Positions 33,834 through 41,152 of a DNA stretch of 64,000 bases are shown piece after piece (position 1 is the first letter of the stretch; each line of letters starts with the position of its first letter). Source of the DNA: Kitasatospora sp. NBC_00458 (GTDB lineage: Bacteria > Actinomycetota > Actinomycetes > Streptomycetales > Streptomycetaceae). Under the pieces are notes generated by a model. It made no database searches, was not told the origin of the DNA, and saw only the letters and a program-made list of their open reading frames with translations. The position numbers and the translations under genes were made by a program. Location of the stretch: NCBI RefSeq assembly GCF_036013975.1, contig NZ_CP107904.1, forward strand, positions 6,349,001-6,413,000, read 5' to 3'.

Positions 33834-34973
33834 TCACTTCTCGCCGGCGAAGGAAGCCAGCGAAGCGGTGACGGTGTCGAGCAGCTCGTTCCAGGACTGC
33901 TCGAACTTCTCCACGCCCTCGTCCTCCAGGACCTGCACGACGTCGTCGTAGTCCACGCCGGCGGCGGCGATGGCGTCCATGACGGCCTTCGCGTCGGCGT
34001 AGTTGGGGACGATGGTGCCGCCGGTGACCACGCCGTGGTCGCCGGTCGCCTCAAGGGTGGCCTCGGGCATGGTGTTCACGGTGCCCGGGGCGACCAGCTC
34101 GGTGACGTACAGGGTGTCCGGCAGGGCCGGGTCCTTGACGCCGGTGGAGGCCCAGAGCGGACGCTGCGGCTTGGCGCCGGCCGCCTCCAGGGCGCTCCAG
34201 CGGTCGCTGCCGGCGGTCTTGGCGTCCACGCTGCCGAAGACCTCCTCGTACGCCTGGTAGGCGAGACGGGCGTTGGCGAGCGCGGCCTTCGAGCGGAGGT
34301 CGCGGGCGTCGCCGCCGATCTTGTCCAGGCGCTTGTCGATCTCGGTGTCGACGCGCGACACGAAGAAGGAGGCGACCGACTCGATCTGCGAGAGGTCCAG
34401 GCCCTTGGCCTTGGCGGCCTCCAGACCGGTCAGGTAGGCGTCGATGACGGCCTTGTAGCGCTCCAGCGAGAAGATCAGCGTGACGTTGACGCTGATGCCC
34501 TTGCCGATGACCTCGCTGATCGCGGGCAGGCCGGCCCGGGTGGCGGGGATCTTGATGAACACGTTCGGGCGGTCGACCAGCCACCACAGCTGCTTGGCCT
34601 CGGCGACCGTCGCGGCGGTCTCGTGGGCCAGGCGCGGGTCGACCTCGATGGAGACCCGGCCGTCGCGGCCGTTGGAGGCGTCGTAGACCGGGCGCAGCAC
34701 GTCGGCGGCGTCCCGCACGTCCGAGGTGGTGATCATGCGGACGGCCTCGTCCGTGGTGACCTTGCGGACGGCGAGGTCGCGCAGCTGGCCGTCGTAGGAG
34801 GAGTCGCCGCCGCCGATCGCCTTCTGGAAGATGGTCGGGTTGGTGGTGACGCCGACCACGTGCTTGTGCTGCACCAGCTCGGCGAGGTTGCCGCTGTTCA
34901 GCCGCTTGCGGCTGAGGTCGTCCAGCCAGATCGCCACGCCTTCGTCGCTGAGGCGCTTCAGTGCGTCAGTCAT
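33834..34973 (-). CDS. tal: Transaldolase
   Basis: A 379-residue transaldolase of the longer actinobacterial type, moving a dihydroxyacetone unit in the non-oxidative pentose phosphate pathway. The signature GVTTNPTIFQKAIGG is near residue 37, and the Schiff-base Lys is in NVFIKIPATRAGLPAI near residue 140; SVNVTLIFSLERY follows. The ATG at 34973 is used. It sits 94 bp downstream of tkt and is probably co-transcribed. Confidence 0.97.
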   Translation of the reverse strand: MTDALKRLSDEGVAIWLDDLSRKRLNSGNLAELVQHKHVVGVTTNPTIFQKAIGGGDSSYDGQLRDLAVRKVTTDEAVRMITTSDVRDAADVLRPVYDASNGRDGRVSIEVDPRLAHETAATVAEAKQLWWLVDRPNVFIKIPATRAGLPAISEVIGKGISVNVTLIFSLERYKAVIDAYLTGLEAAKAKGLDLSQIESVASFFVSRVDTEIDKRLDKIGGDARDLRSKAALANARLAYQAYEEVFGSVDAKTAGSDRWSALEAAGAKPQRPLWASTGVKDPALPDTLYVTELVAPGTVNTMPEATLEATGDHGVVTGGTIVPNYADAKAVMDAIAAAGVDYDDVVQVLEDEGVEKFEQSWNELLDTVTASLASFAGEK

Positions 34974-35067
34974 GGTGCTTCAGTCCTTCGTCTGTATGTC
35001 CGTGGGGTCCTCGGGGGGCCGGCCGGGCGCCCGGTGTGCGGTCGGTGCGCCCGGCCGGCGGGTGCCG

Positions 35068-37164
35068 CTAGCGGTTGACGGCTTCCAGCGAGCGCAGCGC
35101 GTTGTGGGCCTCGGCGACGACGCGCTCGGCGGTCAGGCCGAACTCCTCGAAGAGCACCTGGTAGTCGGCGGAGGCGCCGAAGTGCTCCAGCGAGACGATC
35201 CGGCCGTGGTCGCCGACCAGCTCGCGCCAGCCCTGGGCGATGCCGGCCTCGACCGAGACGCGGGCCTTGACCGACGGCGGCAGCACGCTGTCGCGGTAGG
35301 CCTGGTCCTGCTCCTGGAACCACTCGAAGGACGGCAGCGAGACCACGCGGGTGGCGATGCCCTCGGCCTCCAGGACCTCGCGGGCCTTGACGGCCAGCTG
35401 GACCTCGGAGCCGGTGCCGAGCAGGATCACCTGCGGGTCGCCGGAGGACGCCTCGGCGAGGACGTAGCCGCCCTTCGCGGTGCCCTCGGCGGAGCCGAAC
35501 ACCGTGCGGTCGAAGGTGGGGACGTTCTGGCGGGTGAGCGCCAGGCCGACCGGGCCGGGGTGGGTGGTCTGCCGCTCCAGGACGGTGCGCCAGGCGACGG
35601 CGGTCTCGTTGGCGTCGGCCGGGCGGACCATGGCCAGGCCCGGGATGGCGCGCAGCGAGGCCAGGTGCTCGACCGGCTGGTGGGTCGGGCCGTCCTCGCC
35701 GAGGCCGATGGAGTCGTGCGTCCACACGTAGGTGACCGGCAGCTTCATCAGCGCGGCCAGGCGGACCGCCGGGCGCATGTAGTCGGCGAACACCAGGAAG
35801 GTGCCGCCGAAGACCCGGGTCCGGCCGTGCAGCGCGATGCCGTTCATGGTCGAGCCCATGGCGTGCTCGCGGATGCCGAAGTGGATGGTCCGGCCGTACG
35901 GGCTCGCCGACTTCAGCGGGTTGCCCTCGGGGAGGAAGGAGCTGTCCTCGTCGATGGTGGTGAGGTTGGACTCCGCGAGGTCGGCCGAGCCGCCCCACAG
36001 CTCCGGGATCACCGCGCCGAAGGCCTTCAGGCTCTCGCCGCTGGCCTTGCGGGTGGCGACGGCCTTGCCGGCCTCGAAGACGGGCGTCGCCTTCTTCCAG
36101 CCCTCGGGCAGCTCGCCGGCCTGGATGCGGTCGAACTCGGCGGCGCGCTGCGGGTGCGCGGCGCGCCAGGCGTCGAGGGACCGCTCCCACTCGGTGCGGG
36201 CGGCCTTGCCGCGCTTGATCACCAGGCGGGCGTGCTCGATGACCTTGTCGCTCACCTCGAAGGTCTTCTCCGGGTCGAAGCCCAGGACCTTCTTGGTGGC
36301 GGCGATCTCGGCGCCGCCGAGCGCGGAGCCGTGCGCCTTGGCGGTGTTCTGGGCGTCCGGGGCCGGCCAGGCGATGATCGTGCGCATAGCGATCATCGAC
36401 GGGCGGGAGGTCTCGGCCTTGGCGGCGGCGAGGGCGTCGGCGAGCGCCGCCACGTCGATGTCGCCGTTGGACTTCGGGGCGACCCGCTGGACGTGCCAGC
36501 CGTACGCCTCGTAGCGCTTGAGGACGTCCTCGGAGAACGCCGTCTCGGTGTCGCCCTCGATCGAGATGTGGTTGTCGTCGTAGAGCGCGACCAGGTTGCC
36601 CAGCTTCTGGTGGCCGGCCAGCGAGGAGGCCTCCGCGGAGATGCCCTCCTCCAGGTCGCCGTCGGAGACGATGGCCCAGACGGTGTGGTCGAACGGCGAC
36701 TCGCCGGCCGGGGCGTCCGGGTCGAAGAGGCCGCGCTCGAAGCGGGCCGCCATCGCCATGCCCACGGCGTTGCCGATGCCCTGGCCGAGCGGGCCGGTGG
36801 TGGTCTCGACACCCGCGGTGTGGCCGTGCTCGGGGTGGCCCGGGGTGCGGCTGCCGGCGACCCGGAAGGCCTTGAGGTCGTCCAGCTCCAGGCCGTAGCC
36901 GGAGAAGTAGAGCTGGGTGTACAGGGTCAGGCTGGTGTGCCCCGGGGAGAGGACGAACCGGTCGCGGCCGACCCACGCCGGGTCGGTGGGGTCGTGGCGC
37001 AGGAAGCGCTGGAAGATCAGGTAGGCCGCGGGGGCCAGCGACATGGCCGTCCCGGGGTGCCCGTTGCCGACCTTCTGGACCGCGTCCATGGCCAGAACGC
37101 GGGCGGTGTCGACCGTCCGCTCGTCGAGGTCGGACCACTCGAATGAATTCGGCGTCGTGCTCAC
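35068..37164 (-). CDS. tkt: Transketolase
   Basis: A 698-residue thiamine-diphosphate enzyme. The substrate/cofactor motifs KVGNGHPGTAMSLAPAAYL (near residue 31), the TPP/Mg motif SDGDLEEGISAEASSLAGH (near residue 162), GIREHAMGSTMNGIALHG with the catalytic Glu, and THDSIGLGEDGPTHQPVEHL are all present. The GTG at 37164 begins the pentose phosphate operon, divergent from ctaB. Length is normal. Confidence 0.98.
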   Translation of the reverse strand: MSTTPNSFEWSDLDERTVDTARVLAMDAVQKVGNGHPGTAMSLAPAAYLIFQRFLRHDPTDPAWVGRDRFVLSPGHTSLTLYTQLYFSGYGLELDDLKAFRVAGSRTPGHPEHGHTAGVETTTGPLGQGIGNAVGMAMAARFERGLFDPDAPAGESPFDHTVWAIVSDGDLEEGISAEASSLAGHQKLGNLVALYDDNHISIEGDTETAFSEDVLKRYEAYGWHVQRVAPKSNGDIDVAALADALAAAKAETSRPSMIAMRTIIAWPAPDAQNTAKAHGSALGGAEIAATKKVLGFDPEKTFEVSDKVIEHARLVIKRGKAARTEWERSLDAWRAAHPQRAAEFDRIQAGELPEGWKKATPVFEAGKAVATRKASGESLKAFGAVIPELWGGSADLAESNLTTIDEDSSFLPEGNPLKSASPYGRTIHFGIREHAMGSTMNGIALHGRTRVFGGTFLVFADYMRPAVRLAALMKLPVTYVWTHDSIGLGEDGPTHQPVEHLASLRAIPGLAMVRPADANETAVAWRTVLERQTTHPGPVGLALTRQNVPTFDRTVFGSAEGTAKGGYVLAEASSGDPQVILLGTGSEVQLAVKAREVLEAEGIATRVVSLPSFEWFQEQDQAYRDSVLPPSVKARVSVEAGIAQGWRELVGDHGRIVSLEHFGASADYQVLFEEFGLTAERVVAEAHNALRSLEAVNR

Positions 37165-37648
37165 CCTGTCTCAGGGCTCCTTCCATTGTGAAGAGTGACC
37201 CCGTGAGGGACCGGGTCGGCCACGTCGCTGGGGCCGGACGCTGGGTGGTGCCGGTCACGGAGGGTAGATCCCGCTTCTGTGGGCGAGCCTACCGCCCGGG
37301 CCGGGGCTCACCCTCCGTGGTGGGACAACTCAGGCATGTTGGTCGTCATTCCCCGGCGGACGGCCGGATCCTTTGTCCACCCTCGCCCGGATTGGGGAGG
37401 TTCGCCTCTCCGGGGCGCGGGAGGGGGACGGCCCCGCCCGGGAGGGGTCCGCGGAGGGGTCCGCGGGCATCGGTCCAGGCCGGAGCGGCGGGGTTCACCC
37501 GGCGGTGTGCGTTCCGCCCCGCCGGGGCACCCCGGGGCCGGTGGGGAGATATGGAGCGTCTAAGGTGGCGTGGTACGCGCAGAGCGGACGATTCGGGAAC
37601 AACGTTCCGGTGGCCGCCTGTGAGGATTCATCTTCAGTTGGGGTGTTA
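37165..37648. other. Divergent intergenic region tkt-ctaB
   Basis: 484 bp with no convincing gene. It should carry the promoters of the tkt operon and of ctaB. Seen in it: a TAAGGT hexamer at about 37561-37566 that could be the ctaB -10, an inverted repeat GGAACAACGTTCC (5-bp arms) at about 37600-37612, and a single PHO-like unit GTTCACCCGGC near 37492 without a second unit 11 bp away. Confidence 0.55.
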
Positions 37649-38590
37649 GTGACCGCCGTCGAATCCCGTCCCGCCGGGGTCACCGGGGCGACGCCTGCGC
37701 AACGGCCGTTCGGGGCCCGTGTCGGCGCCTTCGTCGCACTGACCAAACCACGGATCATCGAGCTGCTGCTGATCACCACCGTGCCGGTGATGTTCCTGGC
37801 GCAGCGCGGTGTCCCGGACCTCCTCCTGGTACTGAAGGTGGTCATCGGCGGTTACCTCTCGGCGGGCGGTGCCAACGCCCTCAACATGTACATCGACCGC
37901 GACATCGACGCCGTGATGTCCCGGACCGAGCGCCGCCCGATCGTCACCGGCATGGTGTCGCCGCGCGAGGCGCTGGTCTTCGGCATTACCCTCGCGGTCG
38001 GTTCGACGCTCTGGCTGGGCGCGCTGGTCAACTGGCTCTCGTCCGCCCTCGCGCTGGGCGCGCTGCTGTTCTACGTGTTCGTCTACACGCTCGGACTGAA
38101 GCGCCGCACCGCGCAGAACATCGTCTGGGGCGGCATCGCGGGCTGCATGCCGGTCTTCGTCGGCTGGGCGGCCGTCACGAACACGGTCTCGTGGTCGGCG
38201 CTGGTGCTCTTCCTGGTGATCTTCTTCTGGACGCCGCCGCACTACTGGCCGCTGTCGATGAAGGTCCGCGAGGACTACGAGCGGGCCGGCGTGCCGATGC
38301 TGCCGGTGATCAAGGGCAACCTGGCCGTCGCCAAGCAGATCGTCGCCTACTCCTGGGTGATGGTGGCCGTCTCGCTGGCGCTCTGGCCGCTGGCCGACAC
38401 CAGCCTGCTCTACCCCGTCGCGGCGGTGGTGCTGGGTGCCGCGTGGCTCAAGGAGGCGCACGCGCTGTACTCCCGGGCCAAGGCCGGGCTGGTGGGCGCC
38501 AAGCTCAAGGAGATGCGGCTGTTCCACTGGTCGATCACCTACCTGACGCTGCTGTTCGTGGTGATCGCGGTGGACCCGTTCGTGAAGTGA
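37649..38590 (+). CDS. ctaB: Protoheme IX farnesyltransferase (heme O synthase)
   Basis: A 313-residue UbiA-type prenyltransferase converting heme B to heme O for cytochrome c oxidase. The sequence has about nine membrane segments, the first Asp-rich motif NMYIDRDIDAVMSRT (near residue 72), and WTPPHYWPLSMKVREDYERAGVPMLPV, diagnostic of CtaB. GTG codons at 37649 and 37643 are both possible starts; the second would put a rare TTA Leu codon at position 2. ctaA lies 3.6 kb away in the opposite direction. Confidence 0.95.
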   Translation: MTAVESRPAGVTGATPAQRPFGARVGAFVALTKPRIIELLLITTVPVMFLAQRGVPDLLLVLKVVIGGYLSAGGANALNMYIDRDIDAVMSRTERRPIVTGMVSPREALVFGITLAVGSTLWLGALVNWLSSALALGALLFYVFVYTLGLKRRTAQNIVWGGIAGCMPVFVGWAAVTNTVSWSALVLFLVIFFWTPPHYWPLSMKVREDYERAGVPMLPVIKGNLAVAKQIVAYSWVMVAVSLALWPLADTSLLYPVAAVVLGAAWLKEAHALYSRAKAGLVGAKLKEMRLFHWSITYLTLLFVVIAVDPFVK

Positions 38591-38616
38591 GGCCGGGCTG
38601 AGTCCCGTGCCGCCGT

Positions 38617-38648
38617 GAAGGGCCCCGGTCTTCGGACCGGGGCCCTTC
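38617..38648. terminator. Hairpin between ctaB and the DUF2461 gene
   Basis: A perfect 14-bp stem (38617-38630 with 38635-38648) and a TTCG loop, between convergent genes. Its arm GAAGGGCCCCGGTC recurs in the two hairpins around the HNH islet. Confidence 0.88.
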
Positions 38649-38649
38649 G

Positions 38650-38720
38650 GCGTTGTCTGGGTGTGCGTTGTCCGGGTGTGCTGCCGGGGGTGCGTTGCCG
38701 GGGGTGCGTTGTCCGGGTGC
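38650..38720. repeat. Degenerate short tandem repeats
   Basis: Five imperfect copies of a unit like GTGCGTTGTCCGGG (13-16 bases) fill the space between the ctaB terminator and the next stop codon. No coding role is evident. Confidence 0.6.
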
Positions 38721-38725
38721 GCTGC

Positions 38726-39367
38726 TCAGCGGGCGGGGAGCTCGGACGGGCCGACGTGGCCGTCCAGCCAGTCCTTGAGGGGCTGCGAGGCGCGCAGGAA
38801 GGCCGTGATCCGGTCGTAGGCGTCCGGGGTGCCCAGCCAGGCCTCCGGGGCCCACTCCTGCCAGGCGACCAGGCCCTTGTGGCGGAGCAGGGCGATCCGG
38901 GGGTGGTCCTTGGGGTACCCGCGCGGGGCGGACTTCAGTGAGTCCCGGCCGACCACCTGCGGGCCGGCCTTCCGGACCCGGGCCACCACCCGCTCCAGCT
39001 CGGCGCCGGTGACGTCCTCGGCGACGGCCGCCCGGTACCGCTCCAGCTGGTCGGGGGCGAGCTGGTAGAGCCCGTTGCCGCAGGCCAGGCCGTCGGCCGA
39101 GAGCTGGACGTAGCCGCCGGCCGCCAGGTGGGCGCCGATGTGCGTCTTGTACGGGGACTTGTCGGCGCTGAACCGGACGTCGCGGTTGGGGCGGAAGATC
39201 TTCCCCGGCCCGAACTCGGGTTCCAGCTCGGCGAGCAGCCGTTCCATCGGCTCCCGTACGGCGTGCTCGTACCGGGCCTTGTGGGACTGCCAGAAGGTCT
39301 TGGAGTTGTCCGCCTCCAGGTGCTCGTAGAAGTCGAGCGCCTCGGCGGGCCAGCCATCGAAGGTCAC
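38726..39367 (-). CDS. DUF2461 / TIGR02453 family protein
   Basis: A 213-residue member of the DUF2461 family. The opening FDGWPAEALDFYEHLEADNSKTFWQSHKARYE and the block FRPNRDVRFSADKSPYKTHIGAHL are the family marks; the fold is conserved but no catalytic residues are established. No signal peptide or membrane segment. The GTG at 39367 is used because similarity starts there; it has only a weak GGTGGGG just upstream. Function unknown. Confidence 0.88.
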   Translation of the reverse strand: MTFDGWPAEALDFYEHLEADNSKTFWQSHKARYEHAVREPMERLLAELEPEFGPGKIFRPNRDVRFSADKSPYKTHIGAHLAAGGYVQLSADGLACGNGLYQLAPDQLERYRAAVAEDVTGAELERVVARVRKAGPQVVGRDSLKSAPRGYPKDHPRIALLRHKGLVAWQEWAPEAWLGTPDAYDRITAFLRASQPLKDWLDGHVGPSELPAR

Positions 39368-39519
39368 CCCACCAGTATGTGGCCCGCCGCTCGGCCCGGG
39401 GCGGCCCGAGCGCGGACGTGGGCGGCCCGGGTGCGCGGGGTGCGGTGTGCGGGCGCGGTGCGGGGCGGAGCGCCGCGGGCGTGTGGCCCGGGGCACAGCC
39501 CGCTCCCGTCGCCAGTCCC

Positions 39520-39535
39520 GCTACCGATCGGTAGC
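39520..39535. promoter_or_regulatory. 16-bp perfect palindrome, possible operator
   Basis: GCTACCGATCGGTAGC reads identically on both strands and ends 9 bases before the ATG at 39545. The position and dyad symmetry suit a repressor operator or a small RNA hairpin over the start. No regulator is identified. Confidence 0.5.
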
Positions 39536-39544
39536 ATGCGGGGC

Positions 39545-39883
39545 ATGAGCAGCGCAGAGACCGCCACCACCGCCGCGCCGGACGCCCGCGCCGAGCGCCG
39601 CGCCAAGCGCATCGCCAAGCACCTCACCAGCTTCGCCCGGCAGCACGGCGGCAGCGCCGACGGCGTCGTCGAGTACGTCGGCGGGGTCGCCACCCGGATC
39701 GTGGTGGTCGGCGCGGACGGCACCTGGGGCGACCAGGTCGCGCCGAGCTACGCGGTCGGCCGCCGGGCCGCCGAGCTGGCCGGGGTCACCCTGCACGACT
39801 CGTTCGAGGGCGAGCTGGCCCTGAAGGTGAGGACCGGCCCGTACGAGTGGAAGCGGATGGCCGGCATCCAGATCGGCGGCTGA
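39545..39883 (+). CDS. Small conserved hypothetical protein
   Basis: A 112-residue soluble protein: a basic helix (ERRAKRIAKHLTSFARQHGG) followed by beta strands (VVEYVGGVATRIVVVGADGTWGDQVAPSY, then ELALKVRTGPYEWKRMAGIQIGG). The ATG at 39545 is preferred; another at 39536 is in frame and would overlap the palindrome. I do not recognise a named family. It converges on ctaA, with the HNH islet now lying between them. Confidence 0.78.
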   Translation: MSSAETATTAAPDARAERRAKRIAKHLTSFARQHGGSADGVVEYVGGVATRIVVVGADGTWGDQVAPSYAVGRRAAELAGVTLHDSFEGELALKVRTGPYEWKRMAGIQIGG

Positions 39884-39907
39884 CCGCCCCGGTCGCACCC
39901 GCGCACA

Positions 39908-39946
39908 CCGAAGGGCCCCGGTCTCGCGGAGACCGGGGCCCTTCGG
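39908..39946. terminator. Left terminator hairpin flanking the HNH islet
   Basis: A perfect 18-bp stem (39908-39925 with 39929-39946) and GCG loop. It is the exact reverse complement of the hairpin at 41098-41136, loop included. Bases 39898-39906 (CCCGCGCAC) just outside match the outer arm on the far side of the right hairpin. Confidence 0.9.
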
Positions 39947-41097
39947 TGCGGAGTCTTGAACGGGCCGGCCCCGGGCGCTCCAGTCAGCTGCTGGTGTTCT
40001 CGCGATGCCAAGCGTAGAAGCCGGCGCGGTCCGGGGAGAAGCCGGCTACGAGCCGCCCCTGCAGAGCTTCGGCCGCGCTCAGCAGATCGACGGTGTCGGT
40101 GGTCCGGGGGCGGACCTGGATGAATCCACTGTCGTCCACGACGATGCGACCGTGCTCGAACAGCTCGTCACAGCCGAGCAGGCAGGCGGGCATGATGTTC
40201 GCCATCAACTTGCGTTCCAGCGAGGTGGCATCGGCGCGCCGCTTGATGTGCGCGGCGCGGATGTACCGCGTGGGCAAGGTACGCCCGCAGAGGGCACACG
40301 TCGCGGTGGTGGCACCGTTGAGCAGCTTCCGCCTCAGCTTTCCCTGCTCGCGGCGGACCAGTACCTGTACGACCTCGCTGTCCGGCCCCGAGTGGTCCAC
40401 GAGGCCCGTGCTGCCATCCGAGGAAGGGCTGTTCGGAGTCGTGGCGGCGAACCGGATGACGCCGTCGATCCCGTCGGCCACGAGAGCGGCGCCCTGCTTG
40501 TTCGCGGACAGGCGCAGTGCCTCCATGGCCTGGTCCCCGAGGGCTTGGCCCTGAACGTCCGTCTCCTCGTTGAGGACGTCCAGGCCTATGCGCTCGGGGT
40601 AGTCGTCGTCCGGCCAGACAGGGTTCTCGTCCCTGAAGTACGGGCGGGTGACGCGGGTGACGACGACCCTCTTGAGGCTGGCGTGGCTCCACTGCCCGGC
40701 CTCGACCCGGCAGTTCGGTCCCTTGTACGCGAGGACGAGGAAGTCGCCCTCGACCAGGCTCTCCACGGCGGCGCGGGCGCCCGCACGGTCCAGCGTGGGG
40801 GTGCGCCACCCCCAGAGCCCCTGGGCCAGCCCGATCTCGAGGTTTCGTCGGGAAGGGGCGGGAACGTACACGTAGGCAGTGCTGGGCACTGGGCCTCCAT
40901 CACTCGGCCTCCCCGGTGGGGGAGGGTGCAGTGGAATTCCGACGACATCCTGGCCCGGGCTTCCGCCACAGGGGCGGCGGGCGAGGAGGGTTGGAGTGCG
41001 CCTCGCTGTCGAGGCAGGCAGAGCATATACATACGAGCACCGCAACCGGATGGAATTTCCCGAACACCTGTCCGTGGCTCGCGTGTGGCCACATCTG
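39947..41097. mobile_element. Single-gene islet carrying an EVE-like/HNH nuclease
   Basis: The segment lies between two 39-bp terminator hairpins with identical stems and holds one gene plus its upstream region. Outside the left hairpin is CCCGCGCAC (39898-39906) and outside the right one GTGCGCGGG (41138-41146); these are complementary, so removing the islet and one hairpin would leave one long hairpin between the convergent core genes at 39545 and 41153. GC looks lower than in the neighbours, and the leader has an AT-rich spot (about 41027-41038). No recombinase is present. The insertion is inferred. Confidence 0.7.
39984..40889 (-). CDS. EVE-like domain plus HNH endonuclease, putative modified-DNA restriction enzyme
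   Basis: A 301-residue protein. The N-terminal half (STAYVYVPAP, DFLVLAYKGPN, then RVVVTRVTRPYF, YPERIGLDVLNEE) resembles the EVE/PUA-type modified-base-binding fold. The C-terminal half is an HNH module: CALC near residue 197, RYIRAAHIKRR with the catalytic His, MPACLLGCDELFEHG, and the closing IVVDDSGFIQVRP. The GTG at 40889 has GGAGG at 40894-40898. EVE-HNH proteins are known to cut DNA carrying modified cytosines, so this is probably a type IV-like restriction enzyme. The EVE call is by eye and weaker than the HNH call. No methylase is encoded nearby. Confidence 0.8.
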   Translation of the reverse strand: MPSTAYVYVPAPSRRNLEIGLAQGLWGWRTPTLDRAGARAAVESLVEGDFLVLAYKGPNCRVEAGQWSHASLKRVVVTRVTRPYFRDENPVWPDDDYPERIGLDVLNEETDVQGQALGDQAMEALRLSANKQGAALVADGIDGVIRFAATTPNSPSSDGSTGLVDHSGPDSEVVQVLVRREQGKLRRKLLNGATTATCALCGRTLPTRYIRAAHIKRRADATSLERKLMANIMPACLLGCDELFEHGRIVVDDSGFIQVRPRTTDTVDLLSAAEALQGRLVAGFSPDRAGFYAWHRENTSS

Positions 41098-41136
41098 CCG
41101 AAGGGCCCCGGTCTCCGCGAGACCGGGGCCCTTCGG
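41098..41136. terminator. Right terminator hairpin flanking the HNH islet, downstream of ctaA
   Basis: Same 18-bp stem as the left hairpin with a CGC loop, ending 16 bases from the ctaA stop codon. It serves ctaA. Confidence 0.9.
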
Positions 41137-41152
41137 CGTGCGCGGGGCGGGT

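Noticed and set aside
37492..37513. PHO box in the tkt-ctaB spacer.
   Set aside because: One GTTCACC unit is present, but no second unit lies 11 bases away.
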